A DNA stretch of 55,805 nucleotides from the NCBI GenBank assembly GCA_938084575.1, contig CALKFG010000010.1:1-55805 (forward strand), written 5' to 3'. Source of the stretch: an uncultured Hyphomonadaceae bacterium. GTDB taxonomy: Bacteria; Pseudomonadota; Alphaproteobacteria; Caulobacterales; Hyphomonadaceae. Under the pieces are notes generated by a model, which made no database searches, was not told where the DNA came from, and was given only the letters and a program-made list of their open reading frames with translations. Both the position numbers and the translations under genes were made by a program. Positions 1 through 9,577 of this stretch are shown piece after piece (the stretch's first letter is position 1; each line of letters begins with the position of its first letter).

Positions 1-122
1 ATACGGACGAAAGTGGCGGACCGTGTTCGGCCACTTCGCTTAACTGCCAGGTCACCATCGAAGATGCCAGCCTGCCCCCGCAGGCGCAAGTCACCGTTCA
101 GCTGAAGGGCCTGATCCGCTAG
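1..122 (+). CDS. C-terminal fragment of a secreted DUF11-like protein (partial, 5' end outside window)
   Basis: The window opens inside a reading frame (first full codon at 3) that ends with TAG at 120-122. The visible 39 residues, running from TDESGGPCSATSLNC to KGLIR, match the end of the next gene closely: in the first 15 residues only one differs, and both proteins end in GLIR. This is therefore the tail of a tandem paralogue of the 166-1362 protein. Nothing upstream can be seen, so length and signal peptide are unknown. Its function is unknown; by analogy with its neighbour it is probably exported. Confidence 0.8.
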   Translation, partial: TDESGGPCSATSLNCQVTIEDASLPPQAQVTVQLKGLIR

Positions 123-133
123 CCGGCCCATCT

Positions 134-144
134 CCCCCCCCCCC
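134..144 (+). repeat. Run of 11 cytosines between tandem paralogues
   Basis: An uninterrupted C11 homopolymer lies 12 bases after the stop of the first paralogue and 21 bases before the ATG of the second. It sits just upstream of the ribosome-binding site (AGGAGA at 155-160). Such tracts are prone to slippage, and a length change here would alter spacing rather than reading frame. It may also be a sequencing-error site. Confidence 0.6.
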
Positions 145-165
145 GAAATTGTGCAGGAGAAAATT

Positions 166-1362
166 ATGACCAGAGCCTTTTTTCCCATTCGCAGGGCCGC
201 GCAGTGGCCGAAGGGCGGCGGGACGGGGATTGCCCTCGCCCTGATCAGCGCCATGGCCACGCCACTGGCCTCAGCCGGGCCCTATGGTCACAATGCCGGG
301 ACCAACATACCCGGCCTGCCGGTTGGGGTTGGCGTCGCCAAGGCCGGACAGGACGTGACCCTGCTCAGCGACTCCTTTGCGGCCTTCGTCGTGGATCGTG
401 TGCTGCGCTATTATATCGACATGTATCAAGGGGATGTGACGGGCATTCTCCCGGGCCAGTCGGTCACGTTTCGGGCCCTTATCAATGCCGGTGAAAGCAA
501 TGACCGGCTGAGCTTCCGGATTGGGCTGACCGGCGACAATCTGCCCTTCGAAAACTGGCTTGTCACCTATGACTCCGTTTTGGGGTCGGTCGTTCCGGGG
601 CCGACACCCATCGCGTTTTCCGATATCGGGACCGATATTTCTGCCAGTCCGCAGGGCCTTGTCACCGTCGACCTGGAGCCAGACGACCAGATTGCGCTGG
701 ATATGACCGCCGAGGTGCCCGCCGCAACGCCGCTCGGCACGGCGGGCACGTTCAGGTTCTGGACAGAGCCACTGGTGCCCCAGACCAGCCTCGCCGGAAC
801 GCCCAATCCGGATGCTTACAGCCTGATGCAGGACGGGTCTGCCCAGAATACACTGTCCGGGGTCGAGACCCATGCCGAAGCTATTTTTGAGTATCATGAC
901 AGCTGGATCCCGGACACGGGCGCCTTCGCAATGCTTCAGGCTTTCGCCATTTCCGTGCCGGAAATCACCTTTACCACGGAGCCGGTCCGGGTTTCGACCA
1001 TCACTGATCCGGCAATCTGTGCAGGCGCCCCGAACAATTTTCAAACCTTCAGCGCGTGGCGGCCGGGCCTGCCCGGCGCTTGCGTACTGAGTGCGATTCG
1101 TTTCAAAAATGAGGGCGCCACGGCCACAGATGATTTCCCGCTGGTGCTGCAGGTCCCGCCCGGGCTGACCTATGTGGGCCTGATTCTGGATACGGGCCTG
1201 GTTGACGGGCCGGCCGCCGGCGTCGGGCCGGTGATTATCGATGCGGACGAAAGTGGCGGACCGTGTTCGGCTACTTCGCTTAACTGCGAGGTCCGGATCG
1301 AGGATGCCAGCCTGCCAGCGGGGCGGTATGTCCACATCGACATGCGCGGTCTTATCCGTTGA
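166..1362 (+). CDS. Secreted DUF11-like surface protein, 398 aa
   Basis: I chose ATG 166, preceded by AGGAGA at 155-160, over the in-frame GTG at 151 that overlaps this site. Residues 1-37 form a signal peptide: basic start, hydrophobic stretch, ASA cleavage site. The mature part is beta-rich, with a C-terminal stretch (FKNEGATATDDF, then PPGLTYVGL) resembling DUF11 'conserved repeat' domains of bacterial surface proteins. Four cysteines near the end could form two disulfides. It is a tandem paralogue of the fragment at 1-122 and overlaps the start of the giant downstream outer-membrane gene, so the two are probably co-translated. A role as partner or cargo of that protein is inference; the biochemical function is unknown. 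Confidence 0.7.
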   Translation: MTRAFFPIRRAAQWPKGGGTGIALALISAMATPLASAGPYGHNAGTNIPGLPVGVGVAKAGQDVTLLSDSFAAFVVDRVLRYYIDMYQGDVTGILPGQSVTFRALINAGESNDRLSFRIGLTGDNLPFENWLVTYDSVLGSVVPGPTPIAFSDIGTDISASPQGLVTVDLEPDDQIALDMTAEVPAATPLGTAGTFRFWTEPLVPQTSLAGTPNPDAYSLMQDGSAQNTLSGVETHAEAIFEYHDSWIPDTGAFAMLQAFAISVPEITFTTEPVRVSTITDPAICAGAPNNFQTFSAWRPGLPGACVLSAIRFKNEGATATDDFPLVLQVPPGLTYVGLILDTGLVDGPAAGVGPVIIDADESGGPCSATSLNCEVRIEDASLPAGRYVHIDMRGLIR

Positions 1363-4300
1363 GTGCATGGCGGGTCCTCGGTGCCCGCCTGCTCGGCCTG
1401 GCTCTGCTGGCCGTGGCCGGGATCTCTGCGCCCCCTCCCTTCGCCATGCCGGGGGACACGCTGGTCAATATCGCCGAAATCGAGGCGGTCATTCAGGGTC
1501 AGACCATTCGGCGGGTGTCCGACCCTGCCCAGCTGATCCTTGTGGCGCCGCACCCGACCCGGCTTGGGCTGTACCGACTCTCCCCTCATGCGCCGGATGG
1601 TGAACACCTTGCGCTGCCGGGTCCGCCGGGATCGCCGTCGCAGCCAGCGACGATCACGCCCATGGCGCAGCTGATGCCGGGGGAACGGATCGTGGTTCAT
1701 GTGCAGGATCCGGGCCGCAACCTTGATCCGGCGGCGATTGACGTGGCGGAGGTTCAGCTCACGACGGATGCGGGCCAGATCGAAACGGTGATGGTTTATG
1801 AGGCGGTCCCGGATGGTGGGGACTTCTATGGCGTCAGGGCCACAGCGGAGCATTCTGACGCCGGGCCGGATGGCCTCCTGGCCCTGACGGGCGCTACCCA
1901 GGTCGAGGCCAGCTATCAGCCGGCCCAGGGGTCAAGCCTGCCGGCACCCGTCATCGTGCCGGTGGTTCGTGCCGGACTTGTTTTCGATGGCCTGTCCGGG
2001 GCCCCGGTTTCGGGGGCCCTGATCCGCCTCAGCGAGGCCGGGACGGGGGCGCCGGCGCGGGTTTATGATCTTGATGGGGCAACGCCGTATCCCGCCGAGC
2101 TGGTCAGCGGGGCACCGCCACCGGGTGCTGGGTCAGGCGGCGCGCCGGGCGAGGCCGGCACGTTCCGGTTTCCCAACCTTCCGGCAGGGCGCTATCAGCT
2201 GTCCATTGTGCCGCCGCTCGGCCATGTTTTTCCGTCTGGCCGGACGCTGGCCGAGCTGGCCCCGCTGGGCCGGAATGTTGAGCCGGATATGTCCTTTGGC
2301 GTCGTGTTTACCCAGGCCGTGACAGGCCCGCTTCTGGTCGACGTCCCGCTGGATGCGGTGGAGGATGCAGTGGTGCTTGACAAACAGGCCCTCGACCCCG
2401 TCGCTTCCGTCGGCGATATTGTGCGCTATGAGGTGACGCTGTCTTCTGGCGCGACCGACCTCTCTGCCTATAGCCTGCGCGATACGCTGCCAGCCGGCTT
2501 TCGTTATCTTGACGGGTCTGCGCGCAGCGAGATCCATGGAGCCGTGGCGCCCCGCATCTCCGGAGATGGGCAGGTCCTGACCTTCGATGTTGGATCGGCC
2601 ACGGCGCGGCGCAGCGACCGGCTGAGCTATGCTGCGATTGTCGGGGCCGGGGCCCGGCCCGGCCGGGCTGTGAATCGCGTCGTTGCGGTCAATGCCGCGG
2701 GTGTCGCGGTGTCGCGCCCCGCCGAGGCCGAAACGCGGATCAGAGAGGAGTTGTTGTCCAGCCACGCCGTGATCGCCGGACAGGTCAGCCATGCCCCCTG
2801 TGCCGGCCTGGGCTGGCCGGGACCTCCGCAGCGTGGGGCCGACGGGCCGGATCCGGCCGCGGCGACGGGCGTGGCCGGGGTGCGCCTGTTCCTGGAGACC
2901 GGGGCGTATGTTCTGACCGATGGCGATGGTCTGTTCCACTTCGAGAACGTGGCGCCGGGCACCCATGTCGTGCAGGTCGACGCCACGACCCTGCCCGAGG
3001 GATACCGGCTGGTCGCCTGCCGCGATGATACCCGCCGGGCCGGATCCGCCCGGTCGCAATTTGTCGATGTCCAGGGGGGCTCGATCTGGAGGGCCAATTT
3101 CCGCATTGTGCGGCAGGGTGATCTGCCGCCGGCTGCTCCGCGTCCGGAGGGTCTGGCCGGCCTGTCGCCGGCGGGTGTGTCCCCGGCCGCGGATGACGGA
3201 TCCGCCCCGGCGCCGTCTCCGGCCCGCTTTGATGACGCCTGGATGTCCGCTCAGACGTATTCTGAGTCCGCTTTCATTCTGCCCCAGCCGGGCCAGACGC
3301 CCCGCGGAAAATCGATCGCTGTCGCCGTGATGCATGCGGCAGGCGATACGGTGGAGCTGCGGGTCAATGATGTGCCCGTCTCTGCGCTCAATCTGCGCGA
3401 CGGGGCCGGGTCCGCCGACGGATCCGCGGGTCTGTCACGATGGGATGGCCTGGATCTGCAGCGCGGCGAAAACCGGCTGGAAGCCCGTGTCCGGAACCCG
3501 GCGGGGGTGGAGACCGCCCGTCTGACCCGGACCGTCTGGTTCGCCGATGAGGTCCACCGCGCCGAGTTCCTGGCCGCAGAATCGGCTTTGGTGGCGGATG
3601 GGACATCGTCGCCGAAACTGGCTTTCCGTTTCCTCGACAAGGCCCGGAAACCGGTCTTCCAGGGACGGTTGGTCGAGGTCAGCGTGGCCGCACCCTATGT
3701 GCTCAGACGCCTTGATGAGCGGACACGCGCCGCAGCCCTGACCGCGGCTTATGATGCCATCGAGGCCATCCGGATTGGACCTGAAGGGGTGGGATACATT
3801 GCCCTTGAACCGACCCTGAAATCCGGCCGGGTTCAGGTCACAGTTCGCTTTGATGACGGGACGTCTGAGGATTTCGAGGCCTGGCTTGCGCCAGCCAAGC
3901 GGGACTGGATCCTTGTTGGCCTGGCTGAGGCTGAAGCCCTTTGGCAAGACCCCGATGCCGGGCCGGATGAGGCGGTCAGAAACCTCACCCAGGATGGACG
4001 CGTGGCGTTTTATGCCAAGGGTGTGGTTCGCGGCGACTGGCTTTTAACGATTGCCGCAGACACCGAGAAAAGACGCCAATCCCATGCCGATACGCTGTTC
4101 GATGAAATCGACCCAAATGCCTATTATACGATTTATGGCGATGAGACCTGGCAGGAAAGCGATGCTCAGAGCCAGTACCCCGTCTACCTTAAGCTCGAGA
4201 ACAATCGCTTTCAGGCGGTGTTTGGTGACTATGCGACCGGGTTGGAGGAAACCGAGCTGTCTCGGTATTCGAGGCGGTTTTCCGGACTGAGGGCGGATTA

Positions 4301-6413
4301 TAATTCCGAGGTGCTATCCGCAACCGCTTTTGCGGCGGAGACGCGTAACCGCTTTATACGGGACGAGTTGGCGGCGGATGGGACCTCCGGACCTTTCCGG
4401 CTCAGCCAGGCCCCTCTGATCCGAGGGTCAGAACGGATTCTGATAGAAACGCGGGATCGGCAGCGCAATGACCGCGTGGTTGGAACCCGGGCGCTGCTTC
4501 GTGACCTCGATTATGAACTCGACGTCGATACAGGTCTGGTCTTCTTCAGGCTGCCGATACCGGTGGCCGATCAGGCGTTTAATCCGAACGTGATCGTAGC
4601 GGAATATGAGGCTTTGGGCCAGGGAGAGATGGGTGTGACTGCGGGTGGCCGTCTCAAGGCCCGGTTGCTTGACGGACGTCTGGAGGCTGGGGCCAGTGCT
4701 GTCCGCGAATCTGACAGCAGGCCCGGTGAGCCCGTCGCAACAACGCTGGTTGGCGCCGACTTTACCTATCAGCCAACGCCACAAACCGAAGCGCAGTTTG
4801 AAGTGGCCATGACCCGGCGCGAGGACGAGGGGGGGCCGGTTGAAGCCAGCGCAACGCTTGCGCGAATCGAGCATCGTGGTGAGCGGCTTACGCTGACGAC
4901 CGAGTTCAGGGAGGAGGAGGCTGGATTTGGTTTGGGCCAGCAATCTTCGGCGACGTCTGGGCGACGTCGTTACGGTGCTTCACTGGGCCTCGATGTTGGG
5001 AACGTTTTGCAACAGAATGCAGCGACCAGTCGGGCGGGTCGGATAGAGGCGGAGGTGTACCGCGAGGTCGCTCTGGGTGATGCCGGGGCCAGTCGGGATG
5101 TCGGGCTGATAAGTGCCACGCATACGGCGGCCACTTTGGATGCCAGTCTGGGCTTGAAGGCGGTTCGGGAAACTTACAACGATGTCGACAGGGATCGGGA
5201 GTCGCTGCTCTTAACCACGGCGCTGGATAAGCGTTTTGCCGCGCTCGGACTGCGGCTGGGGGTCGTGAGTGATCTTCCGATTCGGTCGGGTGGCGGCGGA
5301 AATGAGGTGAGTGATTTCAGCGCCCGTACCGCGTTTACCCTGGACCAGAAGCTGTGGAAAGCCGCGTCGCTTCAGGTGACGCATGAGATCACGGATGGTG
5401 ACAACTCTTCGGGTGACAATACCAATATTCAGCTTCTCTGGGAGCCATTCGCCGGTACCCAGCTGCGGGCGGGTGGAGATGTCATAACACAGGATAGCGC
5501 GCGCCGGATCGGGGCGACTATTGGGCTCGATCAGGTCTGGCAAATCAGCAAAGCATGGGATCTCAGCCTCGGTCTCAGCCGGCGTGCAAATGTTGACGGT
5601 GGAGATGACCCCCGGACCCCGGTACCCGACCAGCCTGTCAGCCCGTTTGAAGATGGCCTGCGAAGTCGACTGGTCGGGGATGACGCTTATATGTCGGCCT
5701 ATCTCGGCCTCGGCTACCGGACTGATGCGATGGCTTTATCTGGTCGGGTCGAGACACGCGATTCGGCTGCGGGGAACCGGTGGACGGCCAGCCTGTCGGG
5801 GGTGCGCGAAGTGTCGGAGGCGCTCTCTTTCGCTTCGGATGCCCGGTATCAAAGCGAAAGCTTCGAAAATGGCCGGGAAACAGAAGCCCTTGAGATCCGC
5901 ATCGGTGCGGCGTGGCGGCCACGGTATGACGGCCTGATAATTCTCAGTCGGCTGGATCTTGGTTTCGAGTCCCAGCCGGGTCGCTCAGTTCGAAACAAGC
6001 TGGTTCATAATCTGGCCTTGAACGGCCAGATGACGGAGCGAGCCCAGTGGGCCCTCTATCATGGAATGAAATATATTGAACAAGAGCTGGAAGAGCTCCG
6101 CTATAACGGGCTGGTACACCAGCTTGGTGGCGAAGTGAGGTTCGATTTGACTGAGAATTATGACATCGGACTGCAGCTCAGCTGGGTGTCTGAGTCCTTG
6201 AGCCAGACGTCACAATGGTCTTTTGGTCCGAGCCTTGGCATATCGCCTCGAGACGATATCTGGGTCAGTTTCGGGTGGAACTTTATCGGCTATGATGATG
6301 AGGATTTCCGCTTTGCGAGCTATGCCCGCCAGGGCCCCTTTATCAGGTTCAGGTTCAAATTCGATCAAGGCATGTTGACCAGCTTGATGGGCGGCCTCGG
6401 TGGCTGGCGCTGA
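1359..6413 (+). CDS. Giant outer-membrane protein with DUF11 and SdrD-B-like domains and a C-terminal barrel, 1684 aa
   Basis: It begins with TTG at 1359 inside the stop of the previous gene (TTGA overlap). The next in-frame Met falls after the signal peptide, which favours the TTG. Residues 1-24 are a signal peptide. Carboxypeptidase-regulatory or SdrD-B-like beta modules lie near 207-310 and 505-560 (LTDGDGLFHFENVAPGTH), with a DUF11-like module near 340-460 (DTLPAGFRYLDGSA). From about residue 880 the protein alternates polar and aromatic residues like a large beta-barrel. A final strand GPFIRFRFKF ends in Phe, followed by an 18-residue tail. This suggests a surface-anchored barrel displaying Ig-like domains outside or in the periplasm. 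No TonB box, plug or autotransporter linker was recognised. Function unknown. Confidence 0.7.
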   Translation: MSAWRVLGARLLGLALLAVAGISAPPPFAMPGDTLVNIAEIEAVIQGQTIRRVSDPAQLILVAPHPTRLGLYRLSPHAPDGEHLALPGPPGSPSQPATITPMAQLMPGERIVVHVQDPGRNLDPAAIDVAEVQLTTDAGQIETVMVYEAVPDGGDFYGVRATAEHSDAGPDGLLALTGATQVEASYQPAQGSSLPAPVIVPVVRAGLVFDGLSGAPVSGALIRLSEAGTGAPARVYDLDGATPYPAELVSGAPPPGAGSGGAPGEAGTFRFPNLPAGRYQLSIVPPLGHVFPSGRTLAELAPLGRNVEPDMSFGVVFTQAVTGPLLVDVPLDAVEDAVVLDKQALDPVASVGDIVRYEVTLSSGATDLSAYSLRDTLPAGFRYLDGSARSEIHGAVAPRISGDGQVLTFDVGSATARRSDRLSYAAIVGAGARPGRAVNRVVAVNAAGVAVSRPAEAETRIREELLSSHAVIAGQVSHAPCAGLGWPGPPQRGADGPDPAAATGVAGVRLFLETGAYVLTDGDGLFHFENVAPGTHVVQVDATTLPEGYRLVACRDDTRRAGSARSQFVDVQGGSIWRANFRIVRQGDLPPAAPRPEGLAGLSPAGVSPAADDGSAPAPSPARFDDAWMSAQTYSESAFILPQPGQTPRGKSIAVAVMHAAGDTVELRVNDVPVSALNLRDGAGSADGSAGLSRWDGLDLQRGENRLEARVRNPAGVETARLTRTVWFADEVHRAEFLAAESALVADGTSSPKLAFRFLDKARKPVFQGRLVEVSVAAPYVLRRLDERTRAAALTAAYDAIEAIRIGPEGVGYIALEPTLKSGRVQVTVRFDDGTSEDFEAWLAPAKRDWILVGLAEAEALWQDPDAGPDEAVRNLTQDGRVAFYAKGVVRGDWLLTIAADTEKRRQSHADTLFDEIDPNAYYTIYGDETWQESDAQSQYPVYLKLENNRFQAVFGDYATGLEETELSRYSRRFSGLRADYNSEVLSATAFAAETRNRFIRDELAADGTSGPFRLSQAPLIRGSERILIETRDRQRNDRVVGTRALLRDLDYELDVDTGLVFFRLPIPVADQAFNPNVIVAEYEALGQGEMGVTAGGRLKARLLDGRLEAGASAVRESDSRPGEPVATTLVGADFTYQPTPQTEAQFEVAMTRREDEGGPVEASATLARIEHRGERLTLTTEFREEEAGFGLGQQSSATSGRRRYGASLGLDVGNVLQQNAATSRAGRIEAEVYREVALGDAGASRDVGLISATHTAATLDASLGLKAVRETYNDVDRDRESLLLTTALDKRFAALGLRLGVVSDLPIRSGGGGNEVSDFSARTAFTLDQKLWKAASLQVTHEITDGDNSSGDNTNIQLLWEPFAGTQLRAGGDVITQDSARRIGATIGLDQVWQISKAWDLSLGLSRRANVDGGDDPRTPVPDQPVSPFEDGLRSRLVGDDAYMSAYLGLGYRTDAMALSGRVETRDSAAGNRWTASLSGVREVSEALSFASDARYQSESFENGRETEALEIRIGAAWRPRYDGLIILSRLDLGFESQPGRSVRNKLVHNLALNGQMTERAQWALYHGMKYIEQELEELRYNGLVHQLGGEVRFDLTENYDIGLQLSWVSESLSQTSQWSFGPSLGISPRDDIWVSFGWNFIGYDDEDFRFASYARQGPFIRFRFKFDQGMLTSLMGGLGGWR

Positions 6414-6456
6414 GCCTTGACTTGACAAGCGCTGGCCGAGCCCGCACCTGCCACGA

Positions 6457-7116
6457 ATGACGGGTGTAAAGATTTGCGGTTTAAAAGATTCTGCCCATGT
6501 GAGGGCCGCTGCCGAATGTGGTGCAGACTGGGTCGGCTTCGTTCTCTACGAGCCCAGTCCGCGCAATATTCTCGGGCGGGGCGCTGGGGCATTGGATCCG
6601 CTTCTTGATATGGCTGAATTCGCACAGGAGCTTGGTGTTGCCTGCGTTGCATTGCTCGTGGATCCAGACCCGGAATTTGTCGATGCGGTGGCGTCGACGG
6701 CGCTGGTTGATGCCATACAGTTGCATGGCCGCGAAACACCTGATCAGGTCGGGCACCTGGCGAGAATGGCGGGTGCGCGCTGTGAGATCTGGAAGGCGCT
6801 GCGTATTTCGAGCGAACAGGATCTGGACGATATTGAGCAATGGCCGGTCGACAGGTTGCTCTTAGATGCGGCGCCGCCTTCTGGCTCTGAGGTGCCCGGA
6901 GGAAATGGCGACTGTTTTGACTGGTCATTGCTAGAGGGCCTGTTGATCCCCGGGCCGTGGCTGCTGGCGGGTGGGCTGACCAGCGATAATGTCGGTGCCG
7001 CGGTGGCTGCGACAGGTGCGCCCGCGGTGGATGTCTCCTCTGGTGTCGAGATCCGTCGCGGCATAAAAGATGAGACTATGATCCGCGCCTTCATTGATGC
7101 GGTAAAGATCGCTTGA
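6457..7116 (+). CDS. trpF: Phosphoribosylanthranilate isomerase, 219 aa
   Basis: TrpF converts N-(5'-phosphoribosyl)anthranilate to the ribulose form (CdRP) in tryptophan synthesis. The N-terminal KICGL carries the catalytic-base Cys7, the catalytic-acid Asp is at about 137 ([10 protein letters not shown]), and the phosphate-binding loops AGGLTSDNV and DVSSGVE are near 181 and 202. The length is normal for a single-domain TIM barrel. It is the first gene of a run continuing with trpB after 10 bases. The intergenic gap to the surface locus is only 43 bases, and I see no clear promoter or attenuator there. Confidence 0.97.
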   Translation: MTGVKICGLKDSAHVRAAAECGADWVGFVLYEPSPRNILGRGAGALDPLLDMAEFAQELGVACVALLVDPDPEFVDAVASTALVDAIQLHGRETPDQVGHLARMAGARCEIWKALRISSEQDLDDIEQWPVDRLLLDAAPPSGSEVPGGNGDCFDWSLLEGLLIPGPWLLAGGLTSDNVGAAVAATGAPAVDVSSGVEIRRGIKDETMIRAFIDAVKIA

Positions 7117-7126
7117 GGAAGAATTG

Positions 7127-8338
7127 ATGGATAAGCGCAATGCATGGGACCAATGGCCCGATCACAATGGGCGGTTTGGCAGTTTCGGCGGTCGTTATGT
7201 CGCTGAGACCCTTATGCCACTCATTCTCGACCTCGAGAAAGAGTATAAGATCGCAAAGACGGACCCTGCTTTTGAAGCGCAAATGGCCGATTTGTGGACG
7301 CACTATGTTGGCCGCCCGTCTCCGCTCTATTTTGCTGAACGGTTAACCGAGCATTTTGGTGGCGCAAAGATTTACTTAAAACGCGACGAGCTCAATCATA
7401 CCGGCGCGCACAAGATCAATAATTGTCTTGGGCAGGTCCTCTTGGCCCGACGCATGGGCAAAAAACGCATCATTGCCGAAACCGGGGCGGGTCAGCATGG
7501 CGTAGCCACAGCAACCATATGCGCCCGGTTTGGATTGCAATGTGTTGTTTTTATGGGGGAAACGGATGTTGAGCGACAGAAGCCCAACGTATTTCGCATG
7601 AAGTTACTGGGGGCTGAAATTGTCCCAGTCTCCAGTGGTACCGGAACCCTTAAAGATGCCATGAACGAAGCCTTACGGGATTGGGTCACTCATGTGGACG
7701 ACACATTTTACTGCATCGGGACAGCGGCAGGCCCTCATCCTTACCCTGAACTGGTTCGCGATTTCCAAAGTGTGATCGGGCGAGAGGCTCGCGCCCAGAT
7801 TCAGGAACGAGAAGGACGCTTGCCGGATGTGCTTATGGCGTGCATCGGCGGCGGGTCCAATGCGATTGGCCTATTTCACCCCTTTCTTGAGGATGAAGGT
7901 GTTCGCCTGATTGGCGTGGAAGCATCTGGTCACGGACTGGATTCAGGACAGCACGCGGCGGCTTTGAATGGTGGCGCCCCCGGAATATTGCATGGCAATA
8001 AGACGTACCTCCTGCAAACCGATGACGGCCAAATCGTCGACGCGCACTCGATCAGTGCGGGGCTCGATTATCCGGGAATTGGACCAGAGCATGCGTTTCT
8101 GCACGATACTGGGCGTGCAGAGTATCTGACATGCACGGACGAGGAGGCGCTTGAAGCGTTTCAACTTTGCAGCCGTCTGGAAGGCATCATACCGGCGCTT
8201 GAGCCCAGCCACGCCTTGGCGCGCGTTGGGTCGGTTGCAGACGCTCTCGGTAAGGACGGGCTGATCATTCTGAACATGTGTGGACGGGGTGACAAGGATG
8301 TCTTCTCGGTCGCCGATGCTCTGGGTGTTACGATTTAA
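7127..8338 (+). CDS. trpB: Tryptophan synthase beta chain, 403 aa
   Basis: TrpB condenses indole with L-serine to form tryptophan, using pyridoxal phosphate, as part of an alpha2-beta2 complex with TrpA. The PLP lysine is Lys96 in [22 protein letters not shown] binds the substrate carboxylate and GGGSNAIG binds the cofactor phosphate. I chose ATG 7127, with GAGGAAG at 7115-7121 in front, rather than the overlapping TTG at 7124. Length is typical. trpB is separated from trpA by a cutA gene, which breaks the usual trpB-trpA adjacency. Confidence 0.97.
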   Translation: MDKRNAWDQWPDHNGRFGSFGGRYVAETLMPLILDLEKEYKIAKTDPAFEAQMADLWTHYVGRPSPLYFAERLTEHFGGAKIYLKRDELNHTGAHKINNCLGQVLLARRMGKKRIIAETGAGQHGVATATICARFGLQCVVFMGETDVERQKPNVFRMKLLGAEIVPVSSGTGTLKDAMNEALRDWVTHVDDTFYCIGTAAGPHPYPELVRDFQSVIGREARAQIQEREGRLPDVLMACIGGGSNAIGLFHPFLEDEGVRLIGVEASGHGLDSGQHAAALNGGAPGILHGNKTYLLQTDDGQIVDAHSISAGLDYPGIGPEHAFLHDTGRAEYLTCTDEEALEAFQLCSRLEGIIPALEPSHALARVGSVADALGKDGLIILNMCGRGDKDVFSVADALGVTI

Positions 8339-8402
8339 TGCGGCAGCCGATATTAAACCGCTATCTGGGCCTGCCTGGTGCGAACGGCATTGGGGATAAA
8401 TC

Positions 8403-8723
8403 ATGACCGAGATCCAGATGATCAGGGTATGCTGCCCTTCGCAGAGTCTGGCCAGCGAGATTGCCGATCGCGCCGTCGAAGCTCGCCTGGCCGCATGCGC
8501 CAACATTGAAGGCCCGGTCATGTCGACCTATCGCTGGCGTGGCGTCATTGAACAGGCCTGGGAATTCCTGCTTTGGCTTAAGGCGCCGAGCAAGAATTTT
8601 ACGGCAATTGAAGCGCTTGTGACTGAGATCCATCCTTATGATGTGCCGAGCATCCTTGCTCTGGATTGCCCTCAGGTGAGCCTGCCTTACGCCCTTTGGC
8701 TCAAAGAAAATACGGACAGTTGA
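8403..8723 (+). CDS. cutA: CutA divalent-cation tolerance protein, 106 aa
   Basis: This small trimeric CutA1-family protein is linked in E. coli to copper tolerance, although its molecular role is still debated. The family pattern is clear: an early beta strand, the segment AEIADRAVEARLAAC-type helix, a YRWRGVIEQAWEFLLWLKA core, and a closing helix with HPYDVPSILALD. It occupies the gap between trpB and trpA, and its TGA at 8721-8723 directly abuts the trpA ATG at 8724. It is therefore almost certainly on the trp transcript. Its presence here suggests recent operon insertion rather than a known role in tryptophan synthesis. Confidence 0.93.
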   Translation: MTEIQMIRVCCPSQSLASEIADRAVEARLAACANIEGPVMSTYRWRGVIEQAWEFLLWLKAPSKNFTAIEALVTEIHPYDVPSILALDCPQVSLPYALWLKENTDS

Positions 8724-9563
8724 ATGACTACGGAACGGATCGAAGCACGCTTTGAAAAGGTTCGGCACGAAGGCCGCGCTGCGCTGGTGACCTATTTGAT
8801 GGCTGGAGATCCGGATCTCGAGGCCAGTTTTAGTGCGCTGTGCGCTTTGCGTGACAATGGGGCAGATATCATCGAGCTGGGAGCGCCATTTACAGACCCG
8901 ATGGCGGATGGGTCCGCGATCCAGAAGGCGGGTCTTCGCGCGCTTGCAAATAGGACCACTCTGACCGATGTGCTTGAGCTGGCCCGGCGATTTCGCGAGA
9001 CGGATTCTGAAACCCCGCTGATCTTGATGGGCTATGCCAACCCGGTTCATAAGATGGGCTATGCTGCCTTCGCGGCCGCTGCGGCAGGAGCCGGTCTGGA
9101 CGGTAGCATTATTGTTGATTTGCCGCCGGAGGAGGACATGCTGCTGCGTCAGGCATATCAGCCGCATAATTTGTCGGTCATTCGACTGGCCACGCCAACA
9201 ACAAATGAAGCGCGTATGGCTGTCGTTGCGGATGGAGCAAGCGGTTTCCTTTATTATGTCGCTGTTGCAGGTGTGACAGGTGCTGGCGCGGCGGATCCTG
9301 AGGATATTCGTTCAGGGGTCGCAATGGCGCGGCGGGTATCGGGTCTTCCGGTCTGTGTCGGATTTGGTATCCGAACGGGTCAGCAGGCCGCCGCTATGGC
9401 CGGTATTGCAGATGGGGTTGTCGTAGGGTCCGCTTTAGTGGATTGTGCGAGGGTTGCCAGTGAGCGCGGTACACCGCATCTTGCTGGTGAAGAAATGGGC
9501 ACCCTTGCGAGGGAGCTTAGCGTGGCGCTGAAAGGGACGGCGCCATTAGGAGATGGCCACTAG
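8724..9563 (+). CDS. trpA: Tryptophan synthase alpha chain, 279 aa
   Basis: TrpA cleaves indole-3-glycerol phosphate to indole and glyceraldehyde 3-phosphate, and passes indole to TrpB through a tunnel. It is a TIM barrel with catalytic Glu51 (IIELGAPFTDP) and Asp62 (MADGSA), both present. The phosphate-binding GFGIRTGQQA and VVVGSALV motifs are near the C-terminal third. The start abuts the cutA stop with no spacer, so it is probably translationally coupled. accD follows after 14 bases. Confidence 0.97.
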   Translation: MTTERIEARFEKVRHEGRAALVTYLMAGDPDLEASFSALCALRDNGADIIELGAPFTDPMADGSAIQKAGLRALANRTTLTDVLELARRFRETDSETPLILMGYANPVHKMGYAAFAAAAAGAGLDGSIIVDLPPEEDMLLRQAYQPHNLSVIRLATPTTNEARMAVVADGASGFLYYVAVAGVTGAGAADPEDIRSGVAMARRVSGLPVCVGFGIRTGQQAAAMAGIADGVVVGSALVDCARVASERGTPHLAGEEMGTLARELSVALKGTAPLGDGH

Positions 9564-9577
9564 GGGATCGCAGCGCG

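Noticed and set aside
6414-6456. Trp leader peptide or riboswitch before trpF
   Set aside because: The gap is 43 bases and lacks a Trp-codon cluster or a recognisable structured leader.
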